A stretch of 64,000 nucleotides of DNA from Microcaldota archaeon. GTDB taxonomy: Archaea > Micrarchaeota > Micrarchaeia > Micrarchaeales > Micrarchaeaceae. A program made the position numbers and the translations under genes. The DNA lies in assembly GCA_021787495.1 (NCBI GenBank), contig JAJYLX010000002.1, forward strand, positions 53,455 to 117,454. Reading direction: 5' to 3'. The notes beneath the pieces were generated by a model that had not been told where the DNA came from, did no database searches, and saw nothing but the letters and a program-made list of their open reading frames with translations. Below, piece by piece: positions 15,500 through 21,781 of the stretch. Position 1 is the first letter of the stretch. Every line of letters starts with the position of its first letter.

Positions 15500-16363
15500 G
15501 TGATTGATAAAAAGCACAGACATTCGATGCAAGGCGCGATACCGCCAGATGCGAATGTGCGCGGAATGCATCTGCAAAGGGAGAGCATACAGAGCGGCTT
15601 TCCCCCTTATACAAGCCGTCTTCTGATTCAGAGTTTTCTTTTTGGGCTTATACCTCCTATCGCGCTAGTAGCCGCGATCATCCTAAAAAACCTAATGCTG
15701 TTGACCTACACGCATGTCATGTCGGCAGTGATGTGGACGGGCTTTGACCTCTTCATGGCGCTGATACTTGGGAGGGTGCTCAGGTCTCTTGACATAGCTG
15801 GGAGGGTGGAGGTGGCCAAAAGGCTCACTCCATCCACATTCTTCATACTGCCCTCGCTGGCGGCAACTACCATAACAGCAGGCATATACCTTGCAATGTC
15901 TCTTGGAGTCTTTAATCTCGCGTATTTTTGGATAGTGGCTGCATTGTTCATAGTCGCCATACTGACCGTCCAGGGCTTCGTCATTCTCATGCCGAACAGC
16001 ATGAGAATATTCATAGAGCTCGCGAAGTCAAATCCCAGCAAGGAGAGGATAGCGAAGCTCAACGGCATAAACATAAGACTCGCCGGCGTACAGGGAGCGT
16101 TCCAGATTGTAATAATCTTCATAATGGTGAACATATCGAACCTTCCTAGCGCCACAGCGCAACTGAACCTACCAATGATTCTATACTCGCTCATTGCTTT
16201 CGCAGCGCTGTTCTTGGGCGTATATCTATTCATATACAACGGCGCACGGTCAGATTACAAGAAGGGCGAGCTAGACGAAAAGGCAATCTACACGCTCAGG
16301 TTCGGACTATACGGCCACATAATCATATTCCTTATATTGGGGCTCACGCTACTGTTTGCATAG
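15500..16363 (+). CDS. Polytopic membrane protein of the integrated element
   Basis: 287 residues with about seven hydrophobic helices after a 40-residue soluble N-terminus. The second helix region HVMSAVMWTGFDLFMALILG has the His-x6-Trp-x-Gly/Asp pattern seen in heme-containing membrane families such as HemJ/CopD-like proteins; this resemblance is weak evidence only. A TATA-like ATATTTATAAC at 15469-15479 places the transcript start close to the GTG at 15500; an ATG at 15527 is the alternative. Function unknown. Confidence 0.75.
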   Translation: MIDKKHRHSMQGAIPPDANVRGMHLQRESIQSGFPPYTSRLLIQSFLFGLIPPIALVAAIILKNLMLLTYTHVMSAVMWTGFDLFMALILGRVLRSLDIAGRVEVAKRLTPSTFFILPSLAATTITAGIYLAMSLGVFNLAYFWIVAALFIVAILTVQGFVILMPNSMRIFIELAKSNPSKERIAKLNGINIRLAGVQGAFQIVIIFIMVNISNLPSATAQLNLPMILYSLIAFAALFLGVYLFIYNGARSDYKKGELDEKAIYTLRFGLYGHIIIFLILGLTLLFA

Positions 16364-16376
16364 CCTTATGAAAGTC

Positions 16377-16448
16377 CAGATTTCCAGAAATCTGAACGCT
16401 AGCTGCTTATATACCTTGCTCGGCTATTATTCATGGTTCAGATGAACC
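16377..16448 (+). promoter_or_regulatory. Integrase promoter region with two palindromes
   Basis: Between the membrane protein gene and int(N) lie a perfect inverted repeat CAGATTTC-CA-GAAATCTG (16377-16394), a TATA-like CTTATATACC (about 16406-16415) and a second palindrome GGTTCA-GA-TGAACC (16435-16448) where transcription should begin. The layout suggests a promoter for int(N), and for the whole integrase in the excised circle, flanked or covered by repressor sites. The first palindrome could also be a terminator hairpin. Confidence 0.55.
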
Positions 16449-16488
16449 TGCTTAAGCTTAGAAAAGTTTGTTTTGTTTGGTGTGAAAT

Positions 16489-16573
16489 ATGGCTAGGAAT
16501 ATAGGCGTGAAACAGCTAGGAAACACCCTCAAACCCTTAGCGCCTTCGAGAGTTCAAATCTCTCCCCCTGCAA
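16489..16573 (+). CDS. Integrase N-terminal part int(N), ending in attR
   Basis: ATG at 16489 opens a frame of 28 codons ending ...SRVQISPPA inside attR. The same residues in the same frame (RVRISPPA) are read through attL into the integrase body. The int start codon and promoter therefore stayed at the right end when the element integrated. Beyond 16573 the frame continues into host sequence to 16743 without meaning. Confidence 0.88.
16547..16573 (+). repeat. attR, right attachment site of the integrated element
   Basis: 27-bp copy of the tRNA-Leu(UAG) 3' end, identical to 11300-11326 except at 16556. The T-loop here reads TTCAAAT instead of TTCGAAT; both are legal T-loops. Bases immediately upstream (CCTTAG at about 16535-16540) also resemble the tRNA variable arm. 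No complete tRNA is present. Confidence 0.93.
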
Positions 16574-16633
16574 GCGGGAGGCCGGGATGGGCGCGCGCTA
16601 CCTTTCGCGATTATCTCGGAGCGGGCGCGGGGC

Positions 16634-17611
16634 TCAGAACCTGCCCACGTTGCTCCACTGCGGCACTATGTCCTCCTCTCTCGGCACTATCACGTCGTCG
16701 GCCGCCGGTATGTAGATGGACAGGGAGTAGACGAACAGCATGAGCGCCGCCAGGGAGGTGAGGCCTATCACCAGGTCGTAAAGGCTCGCCGAGCTGAGGT
16801 AGTCGTAGATGAAGATCGCCGAGGTGGTCGCGCCTATCGCCAGGCCGGGGAAGACCTTCCTGCTGCCCGCGAAGAGCCAGAGCCCGAGCATGAAGCTCAG
16901 CATCGTGGCCGCGCCCCCGATTAGCGGGAAGGCGTACTGGTAGACCGGGTTGTAGACGAACGGTATGAAGCCTATGGCCGCTATGTACGACACCGCGCTC
17001 GCCAGGGCGGCGTTGTAGGAGTATATGAATACGATTACCGGGATCAGGTACGCCCCTCCCGCGATGACGCTCACGTTCGAGGACTTGTTCGATGCGGTCT
17101 CCATCCTCGAGCGTATGGCCGTGTCCATGTCCTCGAGGCAGTAGTAGTTGCCGCGCTCCGCGACTATGTCCTCGAAGCAGAACGCCCTGTGGCAGTAGCT
17201 GCATATCGCGTAGGCCTGCCTCCACGGATGCCATATGCAGTTCAGCCCAGAGGCGCTCTCCCTTGCTATGACCTCCGACTTTGTCTCCCTCGCCTGCTTC
17301 GGCCTGTGCGCCTCGAAGCCGATCTCGGCCTTCTTCGCCCTCGCCTCCTCGGCCTCCTTGCGCCTCTCCTCGGAAACCGCAGCCTTCGCCTGCTCCTTCT
17401 CGGCCTTCGCCCTCGCGGCCTTGGCCTCGTGGGCCTCTATCTTGCTGCGAAGGTCATCCAGCATGTCCCTCTCATGCTTGGGCTTTGCCGCGGGTGCGGG
17501 CTTCGCCTGGGCCCTCTTTTCCTCCGCCTTCTGCGGCTCCGCCTTTTTCTCCTCCCCTCTCTCCATCCGTTCCTTGAATATCAGAAGCTCGTTCGGATCC
17601 ATCAGGCCCAT
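16634..17611 (-). CDS. Zinc-ribbon (B-box-like) multi-pass membrane protein
   Basis: 325 residues. Residues 1-110 are highly charged and probably coiled coil (KAEEKRAQAKPAPAAK, ARAKAEKEQAKAAVSEERRK). A cysteine/histidine-rich module follows (CIWHPWRQAYAICSYCHRAF, then DIVAERGNYYCLEDM), like a B-box zinc finger. The C-terminal half has about five membrane helices. B-box-type modules bind zinc and mediate protein contact; the function here is unknown. Its ATG overlaps the end of the eS26 gene by 10 bases. Confidence 0.8.
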   Translation of the reverse strand: MGLMDPNELLIFKERMERGEEKKAEPQKAEEKRAQAKPAPAAKPKHERDMLDDLRSKIEAHEAKAARAKAEKEQAKAAVSEERRKEAEEARAKKAEIGFEAHRPKQARETKSEVIARESASGLNCIWHPWRQAYAICSYCHRAFCFEDIVAERGNYYCLEDMDTAIRSRMETASNKSSNVSVIAGGAYLIPVIVFIYSYNAALASAVSYIAAIGFIPFVYNPVYQYAFPLIGGAATMLSFMLGLWLFAGSRKVFPGLAIGATTSAIFIYDYLSSASLYDLVIGLTSLAALMLFVYSLSIYIPAADDVIVPREEDIVPQWSNVGRF

Positions 17612-17835
17612 CTCTTGGAGCGCGATTCCGCCATCCTCTTCTTCCTCTCGAATATTCCCCTGTGTTTGGCGCAGCTTATGCAGTAGTAGATCTTCATGCG
17701 CTCGAAGAACCGCACGTCGTTGGCGTTCTTGAGCTCTGTGTTGAAGCTAACGTTCTTCTGGAAGCTCACAGCCTTGTTCCTCGGTACCTTCCTGCCGCAC
17801 TGCTCGCATATGACTATCGTCTCCTTTCCGCGCAA
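17602..17835 (-). CDS. Ribosomal protein eS26
   Basis: 77 residues, matching archaeal S26e: CEQCGRKVPRNKAVSF near the N-terminus, then YYCISCAKHRGIFERKKR and a basic tail. The two CxxC pairs bind zinc. The only start available in frame after the upstream TGA is a TTG at 17835. eS26 is a small-subunit protein near the mRNA exit. The gene is shorter at the N-terminus than in other archaea, which often have an extra basic arm. Confidence 0.85.
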   Translation of the reverse strand: MRGKETIVICEQCGRKVPRNKAVSFQKNVSFNTELKNANDVRFFERMKIYYCISCAKHRGIFERKKRMAESRSKRWA

Positions 17836-17918
17836 ACAATCAACTCAATCCAGATTATTGAACTGGGAAATATTAATAACCTGACGTGCGCGCCCGGGCA
17901 GGCGGGGGGCTCCAACAG

Positions 17919-17931
17919 TTATATATATTTT
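17919..17931 (+). promoter_or_regulatory. TATA box of the SecB-like gene
   Basis: GTTATATATATTT at 17919-17931 is a strong archaeal TATA element about 35 bases ahead of the ATG at 17962. It supports this start over the in-frame extension further upstream. Confidence 0.6.
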
Positions 17932-17961
17932 CCCAGCACAACCCCTACTGACAGTGGTGAA

Positions 17962-18384
17962 ATGATAACAGAGTTCACAATATCGAAAGTGGAGGGCAAG
18001 ATAAACTCGGTCAACGCCCTCGCCAAGCAGAGGTACCCGAAGATCAACGTGAACCTCGAGGAGGTCACCGGGCAGAATGACAAGCTTTCCGTGAAGTACA
18101 GCTTCGTCGCCAACTACCTCGACGGCGAGTCTAGCAGCTCCGAGAGCATAGGCGAGCTGAAGCTGACGGGCTCTGTGGAAGTCAAGGAGAGCAAGGACGA
18201 GATATCATCGATAATGAAGAGGTGGAACGACCAGCACACGCTCCCCACGCAGCTCGCAGAAGAAATAATGAACGGGCTGAACTTCAGGTGCAGCGCGACC
18301 GGGACGCTCGTCGCCTACTCGCTCGGATTGATACCCCCGCTGGGCATCAGCACCATAAAGATCCAGGAGCAGGAGAAGAAGTGA
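17962..18384 (+). CDS. SecB-like chaperone-fold protein
   Basis: 140 residues. The order of elements resembles the SecB superfamily: an N-terminal strand region, KLSVKYSFVANYLDGES, a GELKLTGSVEVKES strand, SSIMKRWNDQHTLP, then a C-terminal helix with EEIMNGLNFRCSATGTLVAYSLGLIPPLG. Proteins of this type occur in a few archaea and could act as export or stress chaperones. The assignment rests on pattern resemblance; no alignment was possible. Confidence 0.55.
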   Translation: MITEFTISKVEGKINSVNALAKQRYPKINVNLEEVTGQNDKLSVKYSFVANYLDGESSSSESIGELKLTGSVEVKESKDEISSIMKRWNDQHTLPTQLAEEIMNGLNFRCSATGTLVAYSLGLIPPLGISTIKIQEQEKK

Positions 18385-18394
18385 GGGCGATCAA

Positions 18395-18595
18395 TTGGGG
18401 CAGCTAATCCTGAAGTTCATCAGGGAAAAGGGCCTGAGGATTCCCGAGGAGTTCCAATCGAAGGATAGAGCGGAAGAGCTCAGGGCCGCGCTCACCTCAC
18501 CCGAAGCGAAGACGATAGCCAGGCGGAGCGAGCAATCGGCGAACCCGTCCGGCAAGAGATTCGGGCCCATTGCCAAGGCCAGGCGGGGCATATAG
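18395..18595 (+). CDS. Small basic protein, unknown
   Basis: 66 residues from a TTG start at 18395, eleven bases after the SecB-like gene. Charged and helical, with GLRIPEEFQSKDRAEELRAAL and a basic C-terminus RFGPIAKARRGI. No family recognised. Coding potential is supported by codon choice and operon-like spacing only. Confidence 0.5.
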   Translation: MGQLILKFIREKGLRIPEEFQSKDRAEELRAALTSPEAKTIARRSEQSANPSGKRFGPIAKARRGI

Positions 18596-18658
18596 TTTCC
18601 ATTGTCAATGGAAACTAGTTTACATTAGTAATGGATAAAAGTATCCAATTGTAATGGA
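18595..18658 (+). promoter_or_regulatory. Three related palindromes, operator cluster upstream of the AAA ATPase
   Basis: A perfect 10-bp-arm palindrome GTTTCCATTG-T-CAATGGAAAC spans 18595-18615. Related shorter ones follow: CATTA-G-TAATG (18623-18633) and the imperfect TCCA..TGGA element at 18644-18658. The TATA-like CTTTTAAATA (18661-18670) comes next, then the ATG at 18692. Three copies of a CCATT-type half-site in front of a promoter indicate a repressor or autoregulator. Confidence 0.65.
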
Positions 18659-18691
18659 AGCTTTTAAATAGCCTGACAAGGATAGCTCATC

Positions 18692-19936
18692 ATGATCCTG
18701 AAGGAGACGCTGCGCGCCATCGTTAGGTCGCAGCGGGCAGAATTCGAGTCGTACGATTACGGCGTGGACCGCGAGAAGTTGGGGTCTATAGACGTCGACG
18801 TCCCGTATGCCACCATAGTATCTGGGATAAGGAGATGCGGCAAAAGCACATTGATGCGCCAGGTATCAAGGTCATTGCAGTCCTTTTATTACCTCAGGTT
18901 CGAGGACATACGCCTGGCCGGCTTTGAGCCTTCAGACTTCGAAAAGCTTGATGATATCTTCCTGGAGGAATACGGACAGTCCGGGGTATACCTCCTCGAC
19001 GAGGTGCAGAACGTTGAAAAGTGGGAGCTGTTCGTCAGGTCCCGGCTCGACAGGCAGAGGAGGTTCGTAATCACAGGCTCCAATGCCTCGCTGTTGAGCA
19101 AGGAGCTCGGTACCAGGCTGACCGGGAGGCACATAAACGTGGAACTCTTCCCGTTCTCGTTTCTCGAAGCCCTCTCGTTCGAGAAGAAAAAAGCGTCGGC
19201 CTCACAGTTCTCACATTATCTAAGCTCCGGAGGGTTCCCGGAATACCTGAGGTATGGCAGGGTCGAGATTCTCAATGAGCTGCTGAACGACGTAATCCAG
19301 CGCGACATAATATCGAGGCACAATGTTAGGAATTCCAAGGCCCTAAAGGAGCTGGCGGTATACCTCTTGACCAACATAGGGAAGGAATTCTCGTACAACG
19401 GCCTGAAGGAGACATTCGGACTCGGATCGGTCACCACGGCGAGCGCCTTTGTCTCGTATTTCGAGGACGCTTACATGATATTCACGATTCCGAAATTCTC
19501 CTATTCCTTGAAGGAGCAGGCCGTAAACCAGAAAAAAGTGTACTGCGTCGACAACGGGCTTTCCGCGATAAACTCGGCTTCGTTCTCGTCGGACAACGGC
19601 GCCAAGCTGGAGAACATGGTCTTTATGCAGCTGCGCAGGGCGTACGACAAGATATTCTACTTCAAGGGGAACAATGAGTGCGATTTCATCGTGAAGGAGC
19701 GCGACAGGGTGAAAATGGCGGTGCAGGCGACCTACGAACTGCATGAGGGTAACAAAAAGAGGGAACTCAATGGACTGTCGGAGGCGATGCAAAAGCTAGG
19801 CCTCAGCGAAGGGTTGATACTCACTTACGACCAGGAAGACAACCTCGAGGTGGACGGTAGGGAAGTGAAAGTGAGGCCCTTCTGGAAATGGGCTGGCGAA
19901 GCCGCACTGCAGCGTGCTCACGCCTCTAAGGTGTAA
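18692..19936 (+). CDS. AAA-family ATPase with C-terminal DUF4143 nuclease-like domain
   Basis: 414 residues. P-loop SGIRRCGKSTLMRQ (about residues 44-57), Walker B YLLDEVQNVEKWELF, sensor VITGSNASLL, then LFPFSFLEAL and GGFPEYLR typical of AAA_14 proteins. The second half is the DUF4143 region (ERDIISRHNVRNSK-like, FSYSLKEQAVNQKKVYCVDNGL, LENMVFMQLRR, YFKGNNECDFIV). The D..N.ECDF pattern resembles a PD-(D/E)xK nuclease core. These ATPases are widespread and mobile in archaea, with unclear cellular role. Its 3' end overlaps the convergent phosphatase gene by 19 bases. Confidence 0.88.
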   Translation: MILKETLRAIVRSQRAEFESYDYGVDREKLGSIDVDVPYATIVSGIRRCGKSTLMRQVSRSLQSFYYLRFEDIRLAGFEPSDFEKLDDIFLEEYGQSGVYLLDEVQNVEKWELFVRSRLDRQRRFVITGSNASLLSKELGTRLTGRHINVELFPFSFLEALSFEKKKASASQFSHYLSSGGFPEYLRYGRVEILNELLNDVIQRDIISRHNVRNSKALKELAVYLLTNIGKEFSYNGLKETFGLGSVTTASAFVSYFEDAYMIFTIPKFSYSLKEQAVNQKKVYCVDNGLSAINSASFSSDNGAKLENMVFMQLRRAYDKIFYFKGNNECDFIVKERDRVKMAVQATYELHEGNKKRELNGLSEAMQKLGLSEGLILTYDQEDNLEVDGREVKVRPFWKWAGEAALQRAHASKV

Positions 19937-20481
19937 CTCCAACCAGGCCTCCAGCCGGCGTGGCCCCTCCTTCTCCAGTCCTCTTTGAAGGCCCTGCTCC
20001 ACGTCCTGCCCCTCAGCATGACTTCCAGAGCGAGCTGTGGCGCCTTGTGAGCGACTATTGCAACATGTTCGCCTGCGTGCTCCCTGCGAAGGTCGCCGAG
20101 GAAGCCCTTCATCCTCTTTTCGATGTCCTTGTAGCTCTCCCCTCCTGGAAAAGGCCTGGTTATGCACTTCGTAGCGAGCGCGTCCACGACCTTCGAATCC
20201 TTCCCGGTGTATTTGCCGTAATTGCACTCCCTGAGCCTCGTGTCCTTCACTATCTTTGCGTCCTTTCCGAATGTAAGTCTTGCAGAATCAACCGCCCTTA
20301 CCAGGTCAGAAGTGAATATGGCGTCGAATCTCTTGCCCCTTATAAGGCGTTTAAGCTCGATTGACTGGCGGGTCCCTAGCTTTGAGAGCTTCGTATTTTT
20401 CCATCCGGACGCGAGGCCCTTCTCGTTGTCTACCGTCGTCCCGTGCACGAAATAGGTTATCTTGACGGCTGCGTTCCCCAC
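19918..20481 (-). CDS. Histidine phosphatase superfamily protein with altered RHG motif
   Basis: 187 residues from a GTG at 20481, five bases after the aminotransferase stop. The phosphoglycerate-mutase-like core is visible: ITYFVHGTTVDNEKGLASGW, LSKLGTRQSIELKRL, FDAIFTSDLVRAVDSA, LRECNYGKYTGKD, FPGGESYKDIEKRM and HVAIVAHKAP with the second histidine. The usual N-terminal Arg-His-Gly reads Val-His-Gly, so the first phosphate-clamping arginine is missing. It is probably co-transcribed with the aminotransferase and the acyl-CoA synthetase genes. Substrate unknown. Confidence 0.85.
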   Translation of the reverse strand: MGNAAVKITYFVHGTTVDNEKGLASGWKNTKLSKLGTRQSIELKRLIRGKRFDAIFTSDLVRAVDSARLTFGKDAKIVKDTRLRECNYGKYTGKDSKVVDALATKCITRPFPGGESYKDIEKRMKGFLGDLRREHAGEHVAIVAHKAPQLALEVMLRGRTWSRAFKEDWRRRGHAGWRPGWSYTLEA

Positions 20482-20485
20482 AGTC

Positions 20486-21781
20486 TCACCTGCCCGCGTT
20501 CGCCGCCTTGACCGCGTCCTCGAATATGTCCATGCCCCTCTCCAGCGAGGCATGGCTTATCGTGAGCGGCGGTATGAGCCTTATCGTCGACTCCCCGGCC
20601 GGGAGCAGCAGCAGCCCGTTTTTGAAGCAGTAGTCGAGTATCCTCTGTTTCTCCCTGACGGCGGGTTCCTTCCCCTCCTTGGTCTTGACGAACTCGACCC
20701 CTATCGAGAGTCCTATGCCCCTGACGTCGCCGACAATCTCGTAGCTCTCCTTCATACTCTCGAGCCTCTTCGTTATGGCCCTTCCCTTCTCCCTCGTCAT
20801 GGCCGAGAGCTTCGCCCTGTTCCTCATGACGTGCCTCACCGCCGCGAGCGCGGCCGCTACCGCGACGAGGTTGCCGCCGAACGTGTTCGCGTGGCTTCCC
20901 GAGGGTATGTCCCCGAGGCTCCTCCTCGTGACGGTCACGCCCATCGGCAGGCCGCCCCCGACGGACTTCGCCATCGTGTAGATGTCGGCCGTGACGCCGA
21001 AGTTGTCGAGCGCCAGGAACTTTCCGGTGCGCATGTACCCGGACTGCACCTCGTCCGCCACGAGCAGCGCGCCGCTGTCGTCGCATATCTTCCTCACCTC
21101 CTTGACGAACTCCTTGGGCGGCACGACGTAGCCGCCCTCGCCCTGTATCGGCTCCATGAACACCGCGGCGAACTCCCTGCCGCTCGCGTCCTTGCTCATC
21201 GTGTACTTCCTGATGTAGTCGGCGCAGGCTATGCCGCAGTCAGGGTACTTCAGCTTCAGCGGGCACCTGTAGCAGTAGGCGAACGGCGCGTGCACGACAT
21301 TGGGGAACGGCCCGAAGTGCTCCCTCTGCACCGCCTTCGAGGCCGTCATGCCGAGCGAGCCCATGGTGCGGCCGTGGAACGCGTTGTAGAACGCGAGGAA
21401 GTACTGCCTCTTCGTGAACAGCCTCGAGAACTTCATCGCGGCCTCGTTCGCCTCAGTGCCGGAATTCGAGAGGAAGAACCTTCCGAAGCCCCTAGGCAGC
21501 AGCTTGAGCATCTCCTCGGCGAACTGCACGGGCAGCTCGGCGTAGAAGTCGGTGAAGGCGGCATGCATGAGCCTGTCTATCTGCCTCTTGGCGGCGTTGC
21601 GTATCTCCGCGTTGCCGTTGACGCCGAGGTTGTACACGGATATGAAGCTGGAGAAATCTATGTACCTCCTCCCGTTGGCGTCGTACGCGAAGTCTCCCTC
21701 GCCGTGGTCGGCGACGAAGTTATAGTCCTCCCTGGTGGTGGTGAGGAAAAGCCCCTTGTCCCTCCTTATGGTCCTGCTCAC
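20486..21781 (-). CDS. Class III aminotransferase (4-aminobutyrate/ornithine type)
   Basis: 431 residues of fold-type I PLP enzyme. Visible are LSNSGTEANEAAMKF (phosphate loop), YNAFHGRTMGSLGMT, MEPIQGEGGYVVPP, LLVADEVQSGYMRTGKF and the PLP lysine in YTMAKSVGGGLPMG. These features match the GabT/4-aminobutyrate group; ornithine or lysine aminotransferases are alternatives. It would funnel amine nitrogen to 2-oxoglutarate and produce a semialdehyde. Its start overlaps the stop of acdA, forming one operon acdB-acdA-aminotransferase-phosphatase. Confidence 0.9.
   Translation of the reverse strand: MSRTIRRDKGLFLTTTREDYNFVADHGEGDFAYDANGRRYIDFSSFISVYNLGVNGNAEIRNAAKRQIDRLMHAAFTDFYAELPVQFAEEMLKLLPRGFGRFFLSNSGTEANEAAMKFSRLFTKRQYFLAFYNAFHGRTMGSLGMTASKAVQREHFGPFPNVVHAPFAYCYRCPLKLKYPDCGIACADYIRKYTMSKDASGREFAAVFMEPIQGEGGYVVPPKEFVKEVRKICDDSGALLVADEVQSGYMRTGKFLALDNFGVTADIYTMAKSVGGGLPMGVTVTRRSLGDIPSGSHANTFGGNLVAVAAALAAVRHVMRNRAKLSAMTREKGRAITKRLESMKESYEIVGDVRGIGLSIGVEFVKTKEGKEPAVREKQRILDYCFKNGLLLLPAGESTIRLIPPLTISHASLERGMDIFEDAVKAANAGR

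Larger units (their letters stand above)
11327..16573 (+). mobile_element. Integrated element in tRNA-Leu(UAG) with SSV-type split integrase
   Basis: About 5.25 kb between two 27-bp copies of the tRNA-Leu(UAG) 3' end. Contents in order: int(C), an antitoxin-toxin pair, a repeat-rich non-coding region, a membrane-anchored beta-helix protein, a dienelactone hydrolase, a polytopic membrane protein, a promoter region with palindromes, and int(N). Coding sequence inside is visibly less GC-rich than the flanks, with frequent ATA, AAT and GAA codons. No capsid, terminase, relaxase or replication-initiator gene is recognisable, so it could be a plasmid-like integrative element, a virus remnant or a satellite. 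Confidence 0.92.
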
